Origin: VYFG01 sp965221795
Lineage (GTDB): Bacteria > Pseudomonadota > Gammaproteobacteria > Arenicellales > Poriferihabitantaceae
Assembly: GCA_965221795.1 (NCBI GenBank)
Contig: OZ244914.1
Coordinates: 2,666,001-2,730,000, forward strand
DNA length: 64,000 nucleotides
Direction: 5' to 3'
Numbering within the stretch: position 1 is the first letter of the stretch; each line of letters opens with the position of its first letter. Shown here piece by piece: positions 46,982-56,797 of the stretch. The notes beneath the pieces are model-generated. The model was not told the origin of the DNA. It made no database searches and saw nothing but the letters and a program-made list of their open reading frames with translations. The translations under genes were made by a program, and so were the position numbers.

Positions 46982-47806
46982 TCAGGGTTCCATAAGCCAA
47001 TCCAGGGGATTCGGTACTTCGGGCCTGAAATAGCAGATCATGCGCCCGTCGGAACTGGTTGGTGTATCCGTCTGCCAGGGGGCCATCCCATGCAGGGCCA
47101 TGCGGTGTACCAGATAGCATTGCCCGGGTATCGCATGAATTTCTTTCCGGGAGCACTGCCGAAAAATGGATTGACGTAATTTCCGATAGGGTTCTGTCAA
47201 GTCAAGATCCTGCCAGGTTGCGGGATCCCGGTCTTCCAGCAAGTTCTGGAAGAATTTCTGCGCAATCCGGTGTGATCCTTCCCAAACCACAAATGGGGAG
47301 GCTTGCGCCGGAAACGGCACCATGGGAATGCCGAGTATGAAGGCATGATACTCACCCAGATAGCGCCGACGTTCCGGCCCTCGACGCAGTAAGCCGTCGA
47401 TATGTGCAGCATCTCGCCGGTAACGGTATTGATGGTTGAATTCCGACTCGTCCGCCGACCGATGCGGATAGCCAGGAAAGCATACCGAGACCTGTGCCTT
47501 ATCCAGTGGTATCTCGTGCCAGGCCAGGTCACTGTCAATGTAGGACATGGCCCGTCCACTCAAGGGGGGACCCCCGGTGATGGCACCGCATCCGTCATTG
47601 TCCAGTACATTGACTCCCACAAACCATGTATCCTGATATCGCCACCAATGCCGGTGAGTGGGATCATGCAGGGCTTGCCGTGCCGCCGGCAGGGTGTGTT
47701 CGACCCAGTTCAGCACGGTGGGATCAGAATCGAACAGAATCCAGCCGGTTTGCTCCAGGATGTTGCCCGATTCCATCGATTTGGAGTTTTTGGATTGGGT
47801 TCCCAA
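46982..47806 (-). CDS. Putative Fe(II)/2-oxoglutarate dioxygenase
   Basis: The 274-residue protein has a plausible facial triad: His-x-Asp in RRDAAHIDGLL, the distal His in LVHRMALHGMAPW and an Arg in GRMICYFRPEV for 2-oxoglutarate. FVVWEGSHRIAQKFF is PhyH-like. Overall similarity to named families is low, so the substrate is unknown. It converges on soxG from the other strand. The start context is unremarkable. Confidence 0.6.
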   Translation of the reverse strand: MGTQSKNSKSMESGNILEQTGWILFDSDPTVLNWVEHTLPAARQALHDPTHRHWWRYQDTWFVGVNVLDNDGCGAITGGPPLSGRAMSYIDSDLAWHEIPLDKAQVSVCFPGYPHRSADESEFNHQYRYRRDAAHIDGLLRRGPERRRYLGEYHAFILGIPMVPFPAQASPFVVWEGSHRIAQKFFQNLLEDRDPATWQDLDLTEPYRKLRQSIFRQCSRKEIHAIPGQCYLVHRMALHGMAPWQTDTPTSSDGRMICYFRPEVPNPLDWLMEP

Positions 47807-48513
47807 GGTCGATATCGCCTATTTTACTTCCAAGAACGATGATTGAGGATATGGGGTACCAATTGTGTTATTGCCCTGGAACCTGTGGGAGAAGAGCGAA
47901 CCGTCATCGTCACGCTATGGATTGATTGGGTTGATCGCGCAGTGATCATCCTCGGACTGCTGCGGAAGCTGCCGTTTCGACAATGGATGGGTATGCATAC
48001 TGGCACCCCTCCCAGCCCCGGTCGGTTCTCATTCCAACTGCCATTTTTACTTCGCAAGGCCGGAGATTGATCATAGCGCGGTCGGTTTAGTGTGTTTTTA
48101 TATCCGCTCGCCAGATATCCGGCAGGAGATCGTTATTGCCCAAGGGTTGACTGCACGGATGGGAGTGCAGGCGTAAAATGCATACCTTGATTTGATTGGC
48201 AGCATTGCCTCATTGTAGCCGGCATCGGAATCATGAAAGCCATGTGCAGCTTCGATTGTTGCATGACGTAAGGATATCGATATTCGACCAGTGCTTGATG
48301 CGCATCAACGTGAAATTCAGATCCCATATCGGACCGAATCGATTCCGCAAACTATAGCCGGTAGCGCATCGGGGATGTTGCTTGGCATCGTGGTGTACGA
48401 AATCGTGAAAAGATCTGTTCTCCCTGGATGGATGGGTTCGCTGGTCAAGGCAGGGGCAGAGCAATCGGTTCCCCATTCATGGTTCGGGTATAATTTGGAT
48501 CAGTAGGATAATC
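47807..48513. other. 700-bp stretch without a recognisable gene
   Basis: Short frames on both strands lack motifs. The part between 48080 and 48500 is comparatively AT-rich and probably contains the promoter for the MoaD-propeller pair. No RNA gene recognised. Confidence 0.45.
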
Positions 48514-48786
48514 ATGGTAGCTGTCAATTTCACTGCAAACTTGAGGCGTCACGTTCAGTGTCCACGCACTGAAGCGGAAGGTGATACGGTTGGTGACGTA
48601 CTGGACCAGATATTTTCCCGTTTCCCGTTTCTTCGGGGTTATGTTGTGGACGAGCACGGGGCACTGAGAAAGCATATGGCGGTTTTTCTGGATGGTGTAG
48701 CAGTCCGGGACCGGCAAGGATTGAGTGATCCGATTCTTAAGCCGGATTCCGAGATTCATGTGATGCAGGCTCTTTCCGGGGGATAG
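48514..48786 (+). CDS. MoaD/ThiS-family small sulfur-carrier-like protein
   Basis: The 90-residue beta-grasp protein has VAVNFTANLRRHVQCPRTEA, GDTVGDVLDQIFSRFP, LRKHMAVFLDGVAVRD and ends in ALSGG. The terminal GG is what MoaD and ThiS use for adenylation and thiocarboxylate formation. No moaE, moeB or thiazole gene is nearby; instead a beta-propeller gene starts 20 bp downstream, a pairing I associate with uncharacterised loci. Confidence 0.8.
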   Translation: MVAVNFTANLRRHVQCPRTEAEGDTVGDVLDQIFSRFPFLRGYVVDEHGALRKHMAVFLDGVAVRDRQGLSDPILKPDSEIHVMQALSGG

Positions 48787-48806
48787 CCAGTTACGGTTTC
48801 CAGAGT

Positions 48807-49937
48807 ATGAAAGAACTCATGACCGAACCAGTTTTGCGGGTGGCAACGCGAAAGGGTTTATTCCGGGTTTGTCGGGAAATGGGCAAGTGGCAAATCCATG
48901 AACCGTCGTTTCTCGGGGATAATGTCAGTGCGGTGCTCCGGCATCCCGTCAGTGGTCTGGTATTCGCGGCCCTGGATCATGGCCATTTCGGAGCGAAGCT
49001 GCAAAGATCTTCGAATGGAGGCCTTGCATGGGAGGAGATTCCAGTACCGGAGAACCCTCCCAGGCCGGAAGGCGAAGCGCCGTGGGTGGATTTTATTGGG
49101 CGAACCATTCCCGATGCCTTACAACTGATCTGGTGCCTGGAACCAGGGCATCCATCCCAGTCCGGGCGAATCTGGGCCGGGACCACTCCCGGGGGCCTTT
49201 TTCGCAGCGATGATCATGGTGACCACTGGGAGTTGATGGAAAGCCTCTGGAATCATCCCGGACGCCGGGAATGGGTGGGTGGCGGAATGGATTCGCCGGG
49301 CATTCACTCTATCTTGATCCATCCAGACAATCCACAAGATATTACCATTGCCGTTTCTTGCGGCGGAATCTGGCACAGCCCGGACGATGGGGTGAGTTGG
49401 GAGAACATCGGCCATGGGATGCATGCACCCTATACTCCACCCGAACACGCGACTGCCCCGGGATCTCAGGACGTGCATCGTCTGGTCCGCTGTCGCACAG
49501 CTCCGGATCGTATGTGGCTTCAGCACCATGATGGAATTTATCGTTCGGATGATGCCGGCAGAAACTGGTGCCGGATTCAGTCAGTCTTACCGACCGATTT
49601 CGGATTTCCTGTGGTGGTGGACGAGGTCAACCCAGACCGCGCATGGTTCGTGCCGGAAATCAAGGATGAACATCGGCTGCCACCGGACGGCCAGGTAGTG
49701 GTGAATCGTACGGATGATGGCGGTGAAACGTTTACTTCGTTCCGGCAAGGATTGCCAGGGCCGTTTGCCTATGACTTGGTATTCCGGCACGCGTTGGACC
49801 GGGATGCGAAAACGGGAATCCTCGCGATGGGCAGTACGACCGGCTCTCTGTGGATCAGCGAAGATGAAGGCGCGTGTTGGCAAACGGTTTCCAATCATTT
49901 GCCGCCGGTCTATGCATTACGTTTTGATGGTGGGTGA
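48807..49937 (+). CDS. BNR/sialidase-like beta-propeller protein
   Basis: The 376-residue protein has repeated Asp-box-like units: LQRSSNGGLAWEEI, LFRSDDHGDHWELM, IWHSPDDGVSWENI, IYRSDDAGRNWCRI, VNRTDDGGETFTSF and LWISEDEGACWQTV. Six blades of this S-x-D-x-G-x-x-W type indicate a propeller. There is no signal peptide, so it acts in the cytoplasm, and sialidase catalytic residues are not evident. The first codons are MKELMTEP; a second ATG at 48822 is possible. It is coupled to the MoaD/ThiS gene and followed by an FAH-type gene. Confidence 0.8.
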   Translation: MKELMTEPVLRVATRKGLFRVCREMGKWQIHEPSFLGDNVSAVLRHPVSGLVFAALDHGHFGAKLQRSSNGGLAWEEIPVPENPPRPEGEAPWVDFIGRTIPDALQLIWCLEPGHPSQSGRIWAGTTPGGLFRSDDHGDHWELMESLWNHPGRREWVGGGMDSPGIHSILIHPDNPQDITIAVSCGGIWHSPDDGVSWENIGHGMHAPYTPPEHATAPGSQDVHRLVRCRTAPDRMWLQHHDGIYRSDDAGRNWCRIQSVLPTDFGFPVVVDEVNPDRAWFVPEIKDEHRLPPDGQVVVNRTDDGGETFTSFRQGLPGPFAYDLVFRHALDRDAKTGILAMGSTTGSLWISEDEGACWQTVSNHLPPVYALRFDGG

Positions 49938-49952
49938 TGTGGTGAGATTTGC

Positions 49953-50651
49953 ATGAAGGAAGTGATGCAATGGGCATTCCCCGCCCCCGCATGTCCCGGC
50001 TTGCCCGTGCGGGGGAGTGATGCTCGCTTCCCGGTTCACCGAATCTATTGTGTGGGGCGTAACTATGCGGCCCATGCCATCGAAATGGGCCATGACCCGG
50101 AGCGTGAGCTACCCTTTTTCTTTCTCAAGAACCCGGACAATCTGGTAGTCGACAATGGGGATTTTCCGTATCCGTCCAAGTCTGAGAACGTTCATCATGA
50201 AATTGAACTGGTAGTTGCGATCGGAGTCGGCGGAAAGGAGATTGCGGTAGACCATGCACTGGATCATGTCTGGGGCTATGCAGTAGGTCTGGATATGACC
50301 CGACGGGATCTTCAGGCACAAATGAAAGCGAACAGCAGACCTTGGGAAATCGGCAAGGCCTTTGAACATTCCGCTCCCTGCAGTGCAGTGGCAATGGCTG
50401 GTCAGATCGGTCATCCGGCTCAAGGGCAGGTTGTGCTCTGCGTCAACGGAGACATCCGACAGGAAGGAGACCTCAATCAACTGATCTGGAAAGTGCCCGA
50501 GATCGTTTCTTACCTGTCCGATCTGTTTGTGCTTCAGCCCGGCGACTTGATTATGACCGGAACCCCTTCCGGAGTCGGGCCGGTGGTGCGAGGAGATGTA
50601 CTGGAGGGTTGGATTGAGGGCGTGGGTCAGATATCAACCCGGGTCATCTGA
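49953..50651 (+). CDS. Fumarylacetoacetate hydrolase (FAH) family enzyme
   Basis: A 232-residue FAH-fold protein close to FAHD1/YcgM acylpyruvases. It has YCVGRNYAAHAIEMG, FLKNPDNLVVDNG, EIELVVAIG with the metal-binding Glu residues, WGYAVGLDMTRRDLQ and MTGTPSGVGPVVRGD. FAHD1-type enzymes cleave acylpyruvates or decarboxylate oxaloacetate. It lies 15 bp after the propeller gene, so the three genes form one operon. Confidence 0.88.
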   Translation: MKEVMQWAFPAPACPGLPVRGSDARFPVHRIYCVGRNYAAHAIEMGHDPERELPFFFLKNPDNLVVDNGDFPYPSKSENVHHEIELVVAIGVGGKEIAVDHALDHVWGYAVGLDMTRRDLQAQMKANSRPWEIGKAFEHSAPCSAVAMAGQIGHPAQGQVVLCVNGDIRQEGDLNQLIWKVPEIVSYLSDLFVLQPGDLIMTGTPSGVGPVVRGDVLEGWIEGVGQISTRVI

Positions 50652-50732
50652 GTGCGATCGGGGTAGTGGAATCTATGAAAGTCAGTTAACCCGAAGAATT
50701 TTTGATGCAATTTACCAATTGAGAGCCAGAGA

Positions 50733-53700
50733 GTGAATACAGATAACAAAGTTGCGGATACAGTCGGAGCAGAAGCTCTGAGACTTGCTAAACTGAGCGA
50801 TCACAAAAGCAAGGGAAACAAGTTTGAGAAATTGTTAGAACATGTCATTCCTCAAATACCTGATCTTGAAGTCGAGAGTTGTTGGCGCTGGAAATACTTA
50901 CCAGAAACCAAGCGGTCTGAAATATTTCCTGGCACAACTCGACAGGATATTGGCATTGATCATGTCGCACAAAAAAAAGATGGGAGCTATGTGGCCATTC
51001 AGGCCAAATGTTTTGATCCAGAAAAGACTATGCAGTCTAAGGACTTAACAACTGCGATACATGCAACAACTTGGAGAAAGAATGTCAGTCAATGCTGGTT
51101 AATCACAACTTGTAAATGGTCTAAACCTTTAGAGCAACAGCTTGGCGAAGGATGGAGCATTCTGCATGCTCCCTCCAAATGGAACGATATCCCATTAGAT
51201 TCAGACCAAACTCCGCCTCCAGCGGAACTGGATACGTTGCAAAGGGCTGCATTCAATGACGTGATTAAAGGCTTCATGGATGGTCATGAACGAGGACGGT
51301 TAATCATGGCTTGTGGTACCGGGAAGACTTTGGTTTCACAACGTGTGGCTGAAGAAATTACACCGGAAAAAGGTATAGTGCTGTATGCAACTCCCAGCAT
51401 TGCCCTGACAGGGCAATCCCGTCAAGCATGGCTTAGAGAGGCAAAGAAAGAAATAAGAACCGTTGTCGTATGTTCTCAAGCCGATGCTGGTGAATCAGCT
51501 TCTGGTTATCTTGCCGAAATCGAATCACCAGCAACCACAAATCCTGAAATGATTGCTGAAAATGTTGATAAATCATTAAAATCGTTGACAAAAAAAGAGG
51601 GTGGGGGGGGGGGTATGTGGTTATTTTTACCACTTATCAATCAATACCAAAAATCATCGAAGCTCAGCGATCATATGATTGCTTTCCATCTATCGACTTA
51701 GCAATTGCAGATGAGGCCCATCGCACTGCTGGCATTGTCCATAAAGAAGCGAGAGCCTTTCAGGCGATTCATCACGATCTTTCGGCAAAGCGACGACTTT
51801 ATCAGACAGCGACACCAAGAATTTATTCTACTCGTTCCGTCAAAAGGTTAATAGATGGGCTTGAGCAGGAGGGAGAGATCGATACGAAAATTATCGACAT
51901 GAGAAATGATACGGATTTCGGTCCTGAATTTCATAGGCTAAGCTTCAGAGAAGCACTGCAGGCTCCAGAAAGTGAACGCAGGTTGGTGGATTATGAGATT
52001 ATTGTGGTTACAGTCGAGGATGACATTGCCCCCCAGCAAATCTTGAGCAAAACCAACACTTCGAAAAACAAATTAATCAGCAATACTTCCATGTACCAAC
52101 GCATGGCAGCAGTCGGACTTGCACTATATGGTATCACTCGTACTACAAAAAATGAGCAGCCGACACGTCCTATACATTCCTGCATTGGTTACTGCAATAC
52201 CTTACAGTCAGTTAGGGAAGTAACCCGCGTTATGAGCGATGAGCAGCTACATTTGTGGGCGAGCGAACGCCAAGCCGCGTGGAATTCTGATCAAGTGGCT
52301 CCAATGGAGAAATTAACCAGTGGCTATATTGATGGCAAAACCCGTGCACCGCAACGCTTCGAAGAGTTAAGTCGGCTTGGACGAGCACATGAAAGTGCTG
52401 GTACGCATCTCACAATGAATGCCAAGGTGCTTACTGAAGGGGTGGATGTTCCAGCATTGGATGCGGTGTGTTTTATGGAGCCAAGAGATAGCGAAATTGA
52501 CATTGTCCAAGCAGTAGGGCGTGTCATGCGAAAGCCGAAAAATGGCTTCAAAGATAAAGGCTATATCGTAATTCCGGTTGTTATGGATCGGCAGCAATTA
52601 CTATTCGAAGATGCTGATGCTACCCTATCAAAATGGAATCAAGACTGGCGTGTTTTGGGACAGGTTCTCAGAGCACTCAAGAGCCATGACCCGAGTATTG
52701 AGACCGATCTAGAAAAGAGAATCAACGTTGAGACCGGCTTTCAACCAAAGTCTCCATCAGATTCAGAGCCAACTACTACGAATTTTTGGGAGATGTTGCG
52801 CAACGGCGTTTTTAACCAACTAATACCAACAATCCAGTCAAAGGTTAAGAATGAAACGGAAGCCGTAATCCAGACAAGTTTGATCAAGCAGGCGATTTTA
52901 GTGGGTGCTCGATCTATGCAGAAAGAGACGGGTCTTGCTCGACGGCTTGCAAATGTCGTGGGCGTCGCTGACAGCACCAATCAACCAGAAAAAAGAGCCT
53001 GTTTGCAGGCTTCATTGATGCTAACGAATTCGTTATTGATGCACCAACGACTGATTGAACTGAGCGCACCTGAGTCAAAAAATATATCTGATTTGTTAGA
53101 TGTTCATAGAAGCAAGTATCCAGATAAATTATTACTGAATAGTTGGTATCAGATTCTTCAGCATGATTATCAGGCAATATTCAAGCCCTCGGTGGATATA
53201 TTGGAGAGTTCAAAAGTCGGAGATGATGATGTTCCCGAAGGTATGCGCAGTGCTTTGCGAACGCTCTCAGAACATTGTCGGTCGATCGCCAAAAAATATG
53301 CCGAACTAGGAATGGATCAAGCGGGAGAGCTTTTTCAGTCCGCAATGGACGAAGCTGACGCTCAGGGCGCATACTATACACTTTCGCCATCTGCCATGTT
53401 ACTGGCAGAGCTAGCCTGTGATGCACGGGCACCAGAGACTGATCCATTGTGGTCAGATCCAGATACATGGAAGCGCGAATCCATACTAGATCCTGCGTGT
53501 GGATCTGGCACCCTACTTACTGCAATAGCCACTGCGATTCGCCGTCGAGGAAGTTTATGCCCTACTGCAGAGAGGAATCTAGTCGAGATGGGACTCACCG
53601 GGATGGACCGGAATGCTCATGCCTTGCAGGTTTCAGGCGCACAAATCGCTATCCAGTCGCCCTCTCCATCTCTGCGTCAACTAGGCCTGTACGCTATGCG

Positions 53701-55237
53701 TTGGGGAAGGGATCATTCCGAAGATATCATAAACTCAAGTAATGTGCGGCTCGGAAGTTTGGAATTATTAATCTCGGACCGCAGGGGCCTTGATAACTCC
53801 AACGTATTGGTCCATGTCCATGATCACCATATCAGTCAACAGGTAGTGTTGGATGAGTCGGCTGAAGAAAAAGCTCTTCATGAAAGATTATCACGAGCCG
53901 TGATTGGGATTACTAACCCACCTTATACGAAGGGCGCAAAAGTCGACAAAAATATCAGCGCGGATGTTCGTAAAGCTATACAGGAACGAAGGAAGTCTAT
54001 GCTTGCCGAAAAAATCCCAATGCGTAGAAATGATATTGGTACGATGCTGGAAACGGATACTCTTAGGCCTGCATTTTCAGTGCTGTTGGAAGAAATTCTT
54101 GATAAGGAAAAAGGCGTCATAGCTAAAGTGATGCCAACAACTGCTTGCACAGCAACCGATTCCAGTGAAAGGCTGTTTTGGGCGAAGCATTTTGACATCC
54201 TCTACATCATAACTTTGCATTGTATAAAAGATCTAAACTGGAGCGTAGACACTGGCATTACAGAAAGTCTAATGATTGGGAAAAGACGTGTGAAAGATGA
54301 ATCGGCACCAGAAACCCAGTTCATCAATTTGAACCAACGCCCAAAAGATACTGATGAAGTGATGTCGCTTAGAAATGCGATCGTCAATAAAAGATTAGAC
54401 TCCAGTTGGGGGAACGTAACTTCCTGCCCTGTTCATCGGATGCGTGCGGGTGATTGGACTGCAGCTGTTTGGTACGACTCGGATTTGGCAAGGGCATCTT
54501 GGGAATTAGCAGATCATGTTGAAGCTGGAATGCTAGATCGTCTGGGTCAATTGGGAAGAATTTTCACAACAAAGCAGACAGTAGGTCAGGAAAAGTGGAA
54601 CTGGGTGGATAACTTGAACGATTCGGAAGTTTCGGTAGCCAGAAACTCTGGCCAAGATGGCTTCAGAAAACTTCAAGGACAAGCTGATGCATGGGCACGT
54701 AGGTCGAGTTCCTATAAGGAAAATATGAGAGAGTTGGTAACCTTGCAAAACAAATCGGGGCACCTCCTGATAACGAACACGCAAGATTCAATGACCGGTC
54801 GTTTAATTGCCTTTTGTAGCAAAGAGCGTTTAGTCGGTTATACATGGACTCCTGCTCAAGGTGTTGACTATGACGAGGCTAAAGCATTAACAGTGTGGAT
54901 GAATTCTACCTTAGGACGAATTTCGATGCGCAGTGCTATTTCCAGAAAGCTGACCTGGCCTATGTGGCAACCTGGTGCATTGATGAATATAGCAGTACCA
55001 AAGATTCGTGGTAAAAAAAACCTCAGTTGCAAGGCGGTGCTTTGCGGAGGCTTTGAAGAAATGAAAACGAAAGAATTGGATCTTTATCGGGACGGTTATA
55101 CGTCTGTGCGTAAGGCAATAGATGAAATCGTTGCGGAAGCGACTGGAATACCAATGAAGTCATTAACGATATGGGGTAAAAAACTTGCCGAAGAGCCAAC
55201 GATTCAAGGCCGTTCATCCACTGTGTTGAATGGATAA
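50733..55237 (+). CDS. Type ISP restriction-modification enzyme (LlaGI-like), split at an 11-G tract
   Basis: Two overlapping frames (50733-51701 and 51617-55237) form one protein of about 1,500 residues with nuclease, helicase, methylase and target-recognition parts. The N-terminus has an Mrr-like nuclease core (GIDHVAQKKDGSYVAIQAKC). The helicase shows MACGTGKT, IADEAHRTAG, YQTATPRIY and VQAVGRVMRKP. The methylase shows ILDPACGSGT (motif I) and GITNPPYTKG (NPPY, motif IV). The C-terminal third is the specificity region. The frames change exactly at eleven G (51603-51613); nine or twelve would give a continuous enzyme reading GGGGYVVIFTTYQS. As sequenced the enzyme is OFF, leaving a short nuclease-start peptide. 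AT-rich, probably acquired. Confidence 0.85.
51603..51613 (+). repeat. Poly-G tract (11 G) inside the type ISP gene
   Basis: Eleven consecutive G after GAGGGT interrupt the reading frame between the nuclease/Walker A region and the DEAH motif. Tracts of this length are prone to slipped-strand mispairing. Confidence 0.9.
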
Positions 55238-55379
55238 TGTTTAAGTTGCAAAAGCCTCCCATTCTTTGTCTCGCACATACTGACCTCGAAATAGAAATTG
55301 AAGCGTTAGCAAATCAGTATTATTTTCCGTATTCCGATCATCTTCCAGTTTATCACCAGAGTCAGCCGGTCAACAAAAT

Positions 55380-56390
55380 ATGAGTGTCCGTTATCTGGAC
55401 TGTACCGAGGAAGTCAGTCTCATGGGCGCATTGCCCTCGGACCGCAAGGCTTGGATAGCCTCACAGGTGTCGAAAACTGACTGGTGGTTCTCTATCGATC
55501 AGAACATGCGTTTGGAAATCGATCGGTTGGCTGAATTCATTGTGACCAATCCCTTGCCGAGCCTGCACCGCCGGGTCATGGATTTTGCCCTGCCGCACTG
55601 CCAATGCATGATGGAAAACATGAAGAAAGTGCTGGATGATGGGGTTGGTTTTGCAGTCTTGGATGCCTTGCCTATGGATGAGTATCCGGTCGAAGTCATG
55701 GTGGAAATCTACTGGTTGCTCGGTCAGTTTATAGGCCGATCAGTGGCGCAGAAGTGGAATGGCGAAATGATCTATCATGTCCGGGATACTGGTCAGGCAT
55801 ACCAGTATGGTGTGCGGGGATCTCATACCTCGGTGGAACTGGTCTTCCATACTGATAATGCTTTTGCCCGGATGGTGCCGGATTATGTCGGCTTGTTATG
55901 CCGCTACCCGGCAGTGGAAGGAGGGGTCAGTCGGTTTTGCAGTCTCTATACCGTGCACGAACAGATGCGGCAGCGATATCCACAAGAACTGGAACGTCTC
56001 TACCAGCCAATGTATTTTGATCGCCAGAAAGAACATGCGGACGGTGCGGCACCGGTATGTCTGGCCCCTTATTTCAGTTGGCGTGAAGGACGGCTCAATG
56101 CCCGTGCGAATTCTTCTCTGGTGCGAAAGGGGTATTTGGTGGCAGGAGAAATCATGGATACAGCTCTCTGTGCGGCCTTGGAAGTCATTGATGAAGTGTG
56201 TTCGGATGATCGGATCTGGTTTGAAGCACCGCTGCAGAGAGGGCAGGTTCAGTATCTCAACAACCATGAAGTTGGGCATTATCGCTCGGCATTCCGGGAC
56301 CACGAAGATCCTGCGAAAAAGCGTCATCTCTTCCGGCTTTGGCACCGTGAGCGTGGATCCGTGTGCTACGATGGCGAGTATATGTCGTGA
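55380..56390 (+). CDS. TauD/TfdA-family dioxygenase
   Basis: A 336-residue Fe(II)/2-oxoglutarate enzyme. The iron ligands His and Asp are in ELVFHTDNAFARMVPDYVGL, the distal His in YLNNHEVGHYRSAF, and the 2-oxoglutarate Arg in KKRHLFRLWHRERG. GGVSRFCSLYTVHEQM is usual for the family. The group includes taurine and gamma-butyrobetaine dioxygenases; this one belongs to neither clearly. The sulfonate genes 4-8 kb downstream make a sulfonate or trimethylammonium substrate worth testing. Confidence 0.8.
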   Translation: MSVRYLDCTEEVSLMGALPSDRKAWIASQVSKTDWWFSIDQNMRLEIDRLAEFIVTNPLPSLHRRVMDFALPHCQCMMENMKKVLDDGVGFAVLDALPMDEYPVEVMVEIYWLLGQFIGRSVAQKWNGEMIYHVRDTGQAYQYGVRGSHTSVELVFHTDNAFARMVPDYVGLLCRYPAVEGGVSRFCSLYTVHEQMRQRYPQELERLYQPMYFDRQKEHADGAAPVCLAPYFSWREGRLNARANSSLVRKGYLVAGEIMDTALCAALEVIDEVCSDDRIWFEAPLQRGQVQYLNNHEVGHYRSAFRDHEDPAKKRHLFRLWHRERGSVCYDGEYMS

Positions 56391-56797
56391 TGCGTCGCCG
56401 AGCTTTATCAGATGCCGTTCACTGGTACTACTTGCGTTACCCCTATGTTTCAGGGACCAAGCGTCGAAGTTGAATCCTTGGATGGGCATGACAGATGGTA
56501 ATAGGCATGCATAACGAACGGCTATGGATCTTTACTCAACTCCCCGTCGACCTGCATCCTTCTCGCCAAGAATAGTTGCCCGGCTTGAAATGCAGATATC
56601 GTCCGCACAATGGATTCTCTCAAGGCAGGAGCAGAGGGTCGAGGAGTGCCTATCCCGTCTTGCTCGGAAGTTTCTGGCACATGGCATGCGGCTCGTACAG
56701 TCTGATGGTGCTCTTGCAGAGCAAGCGAGTTGCCGAATCTGAATCCCTGAAGATCCTACCGGGAACCAAGAGGTCGACAGTTCCCTCCGGACTTCTG
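56391..56797. other. Stretch without a supported gene
   Basis: About 400 bp between the TauD-type gene and the end of the convergent ATPase gene. No motif-bearing frame and no obvious terminator. Confidence 0.45.
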
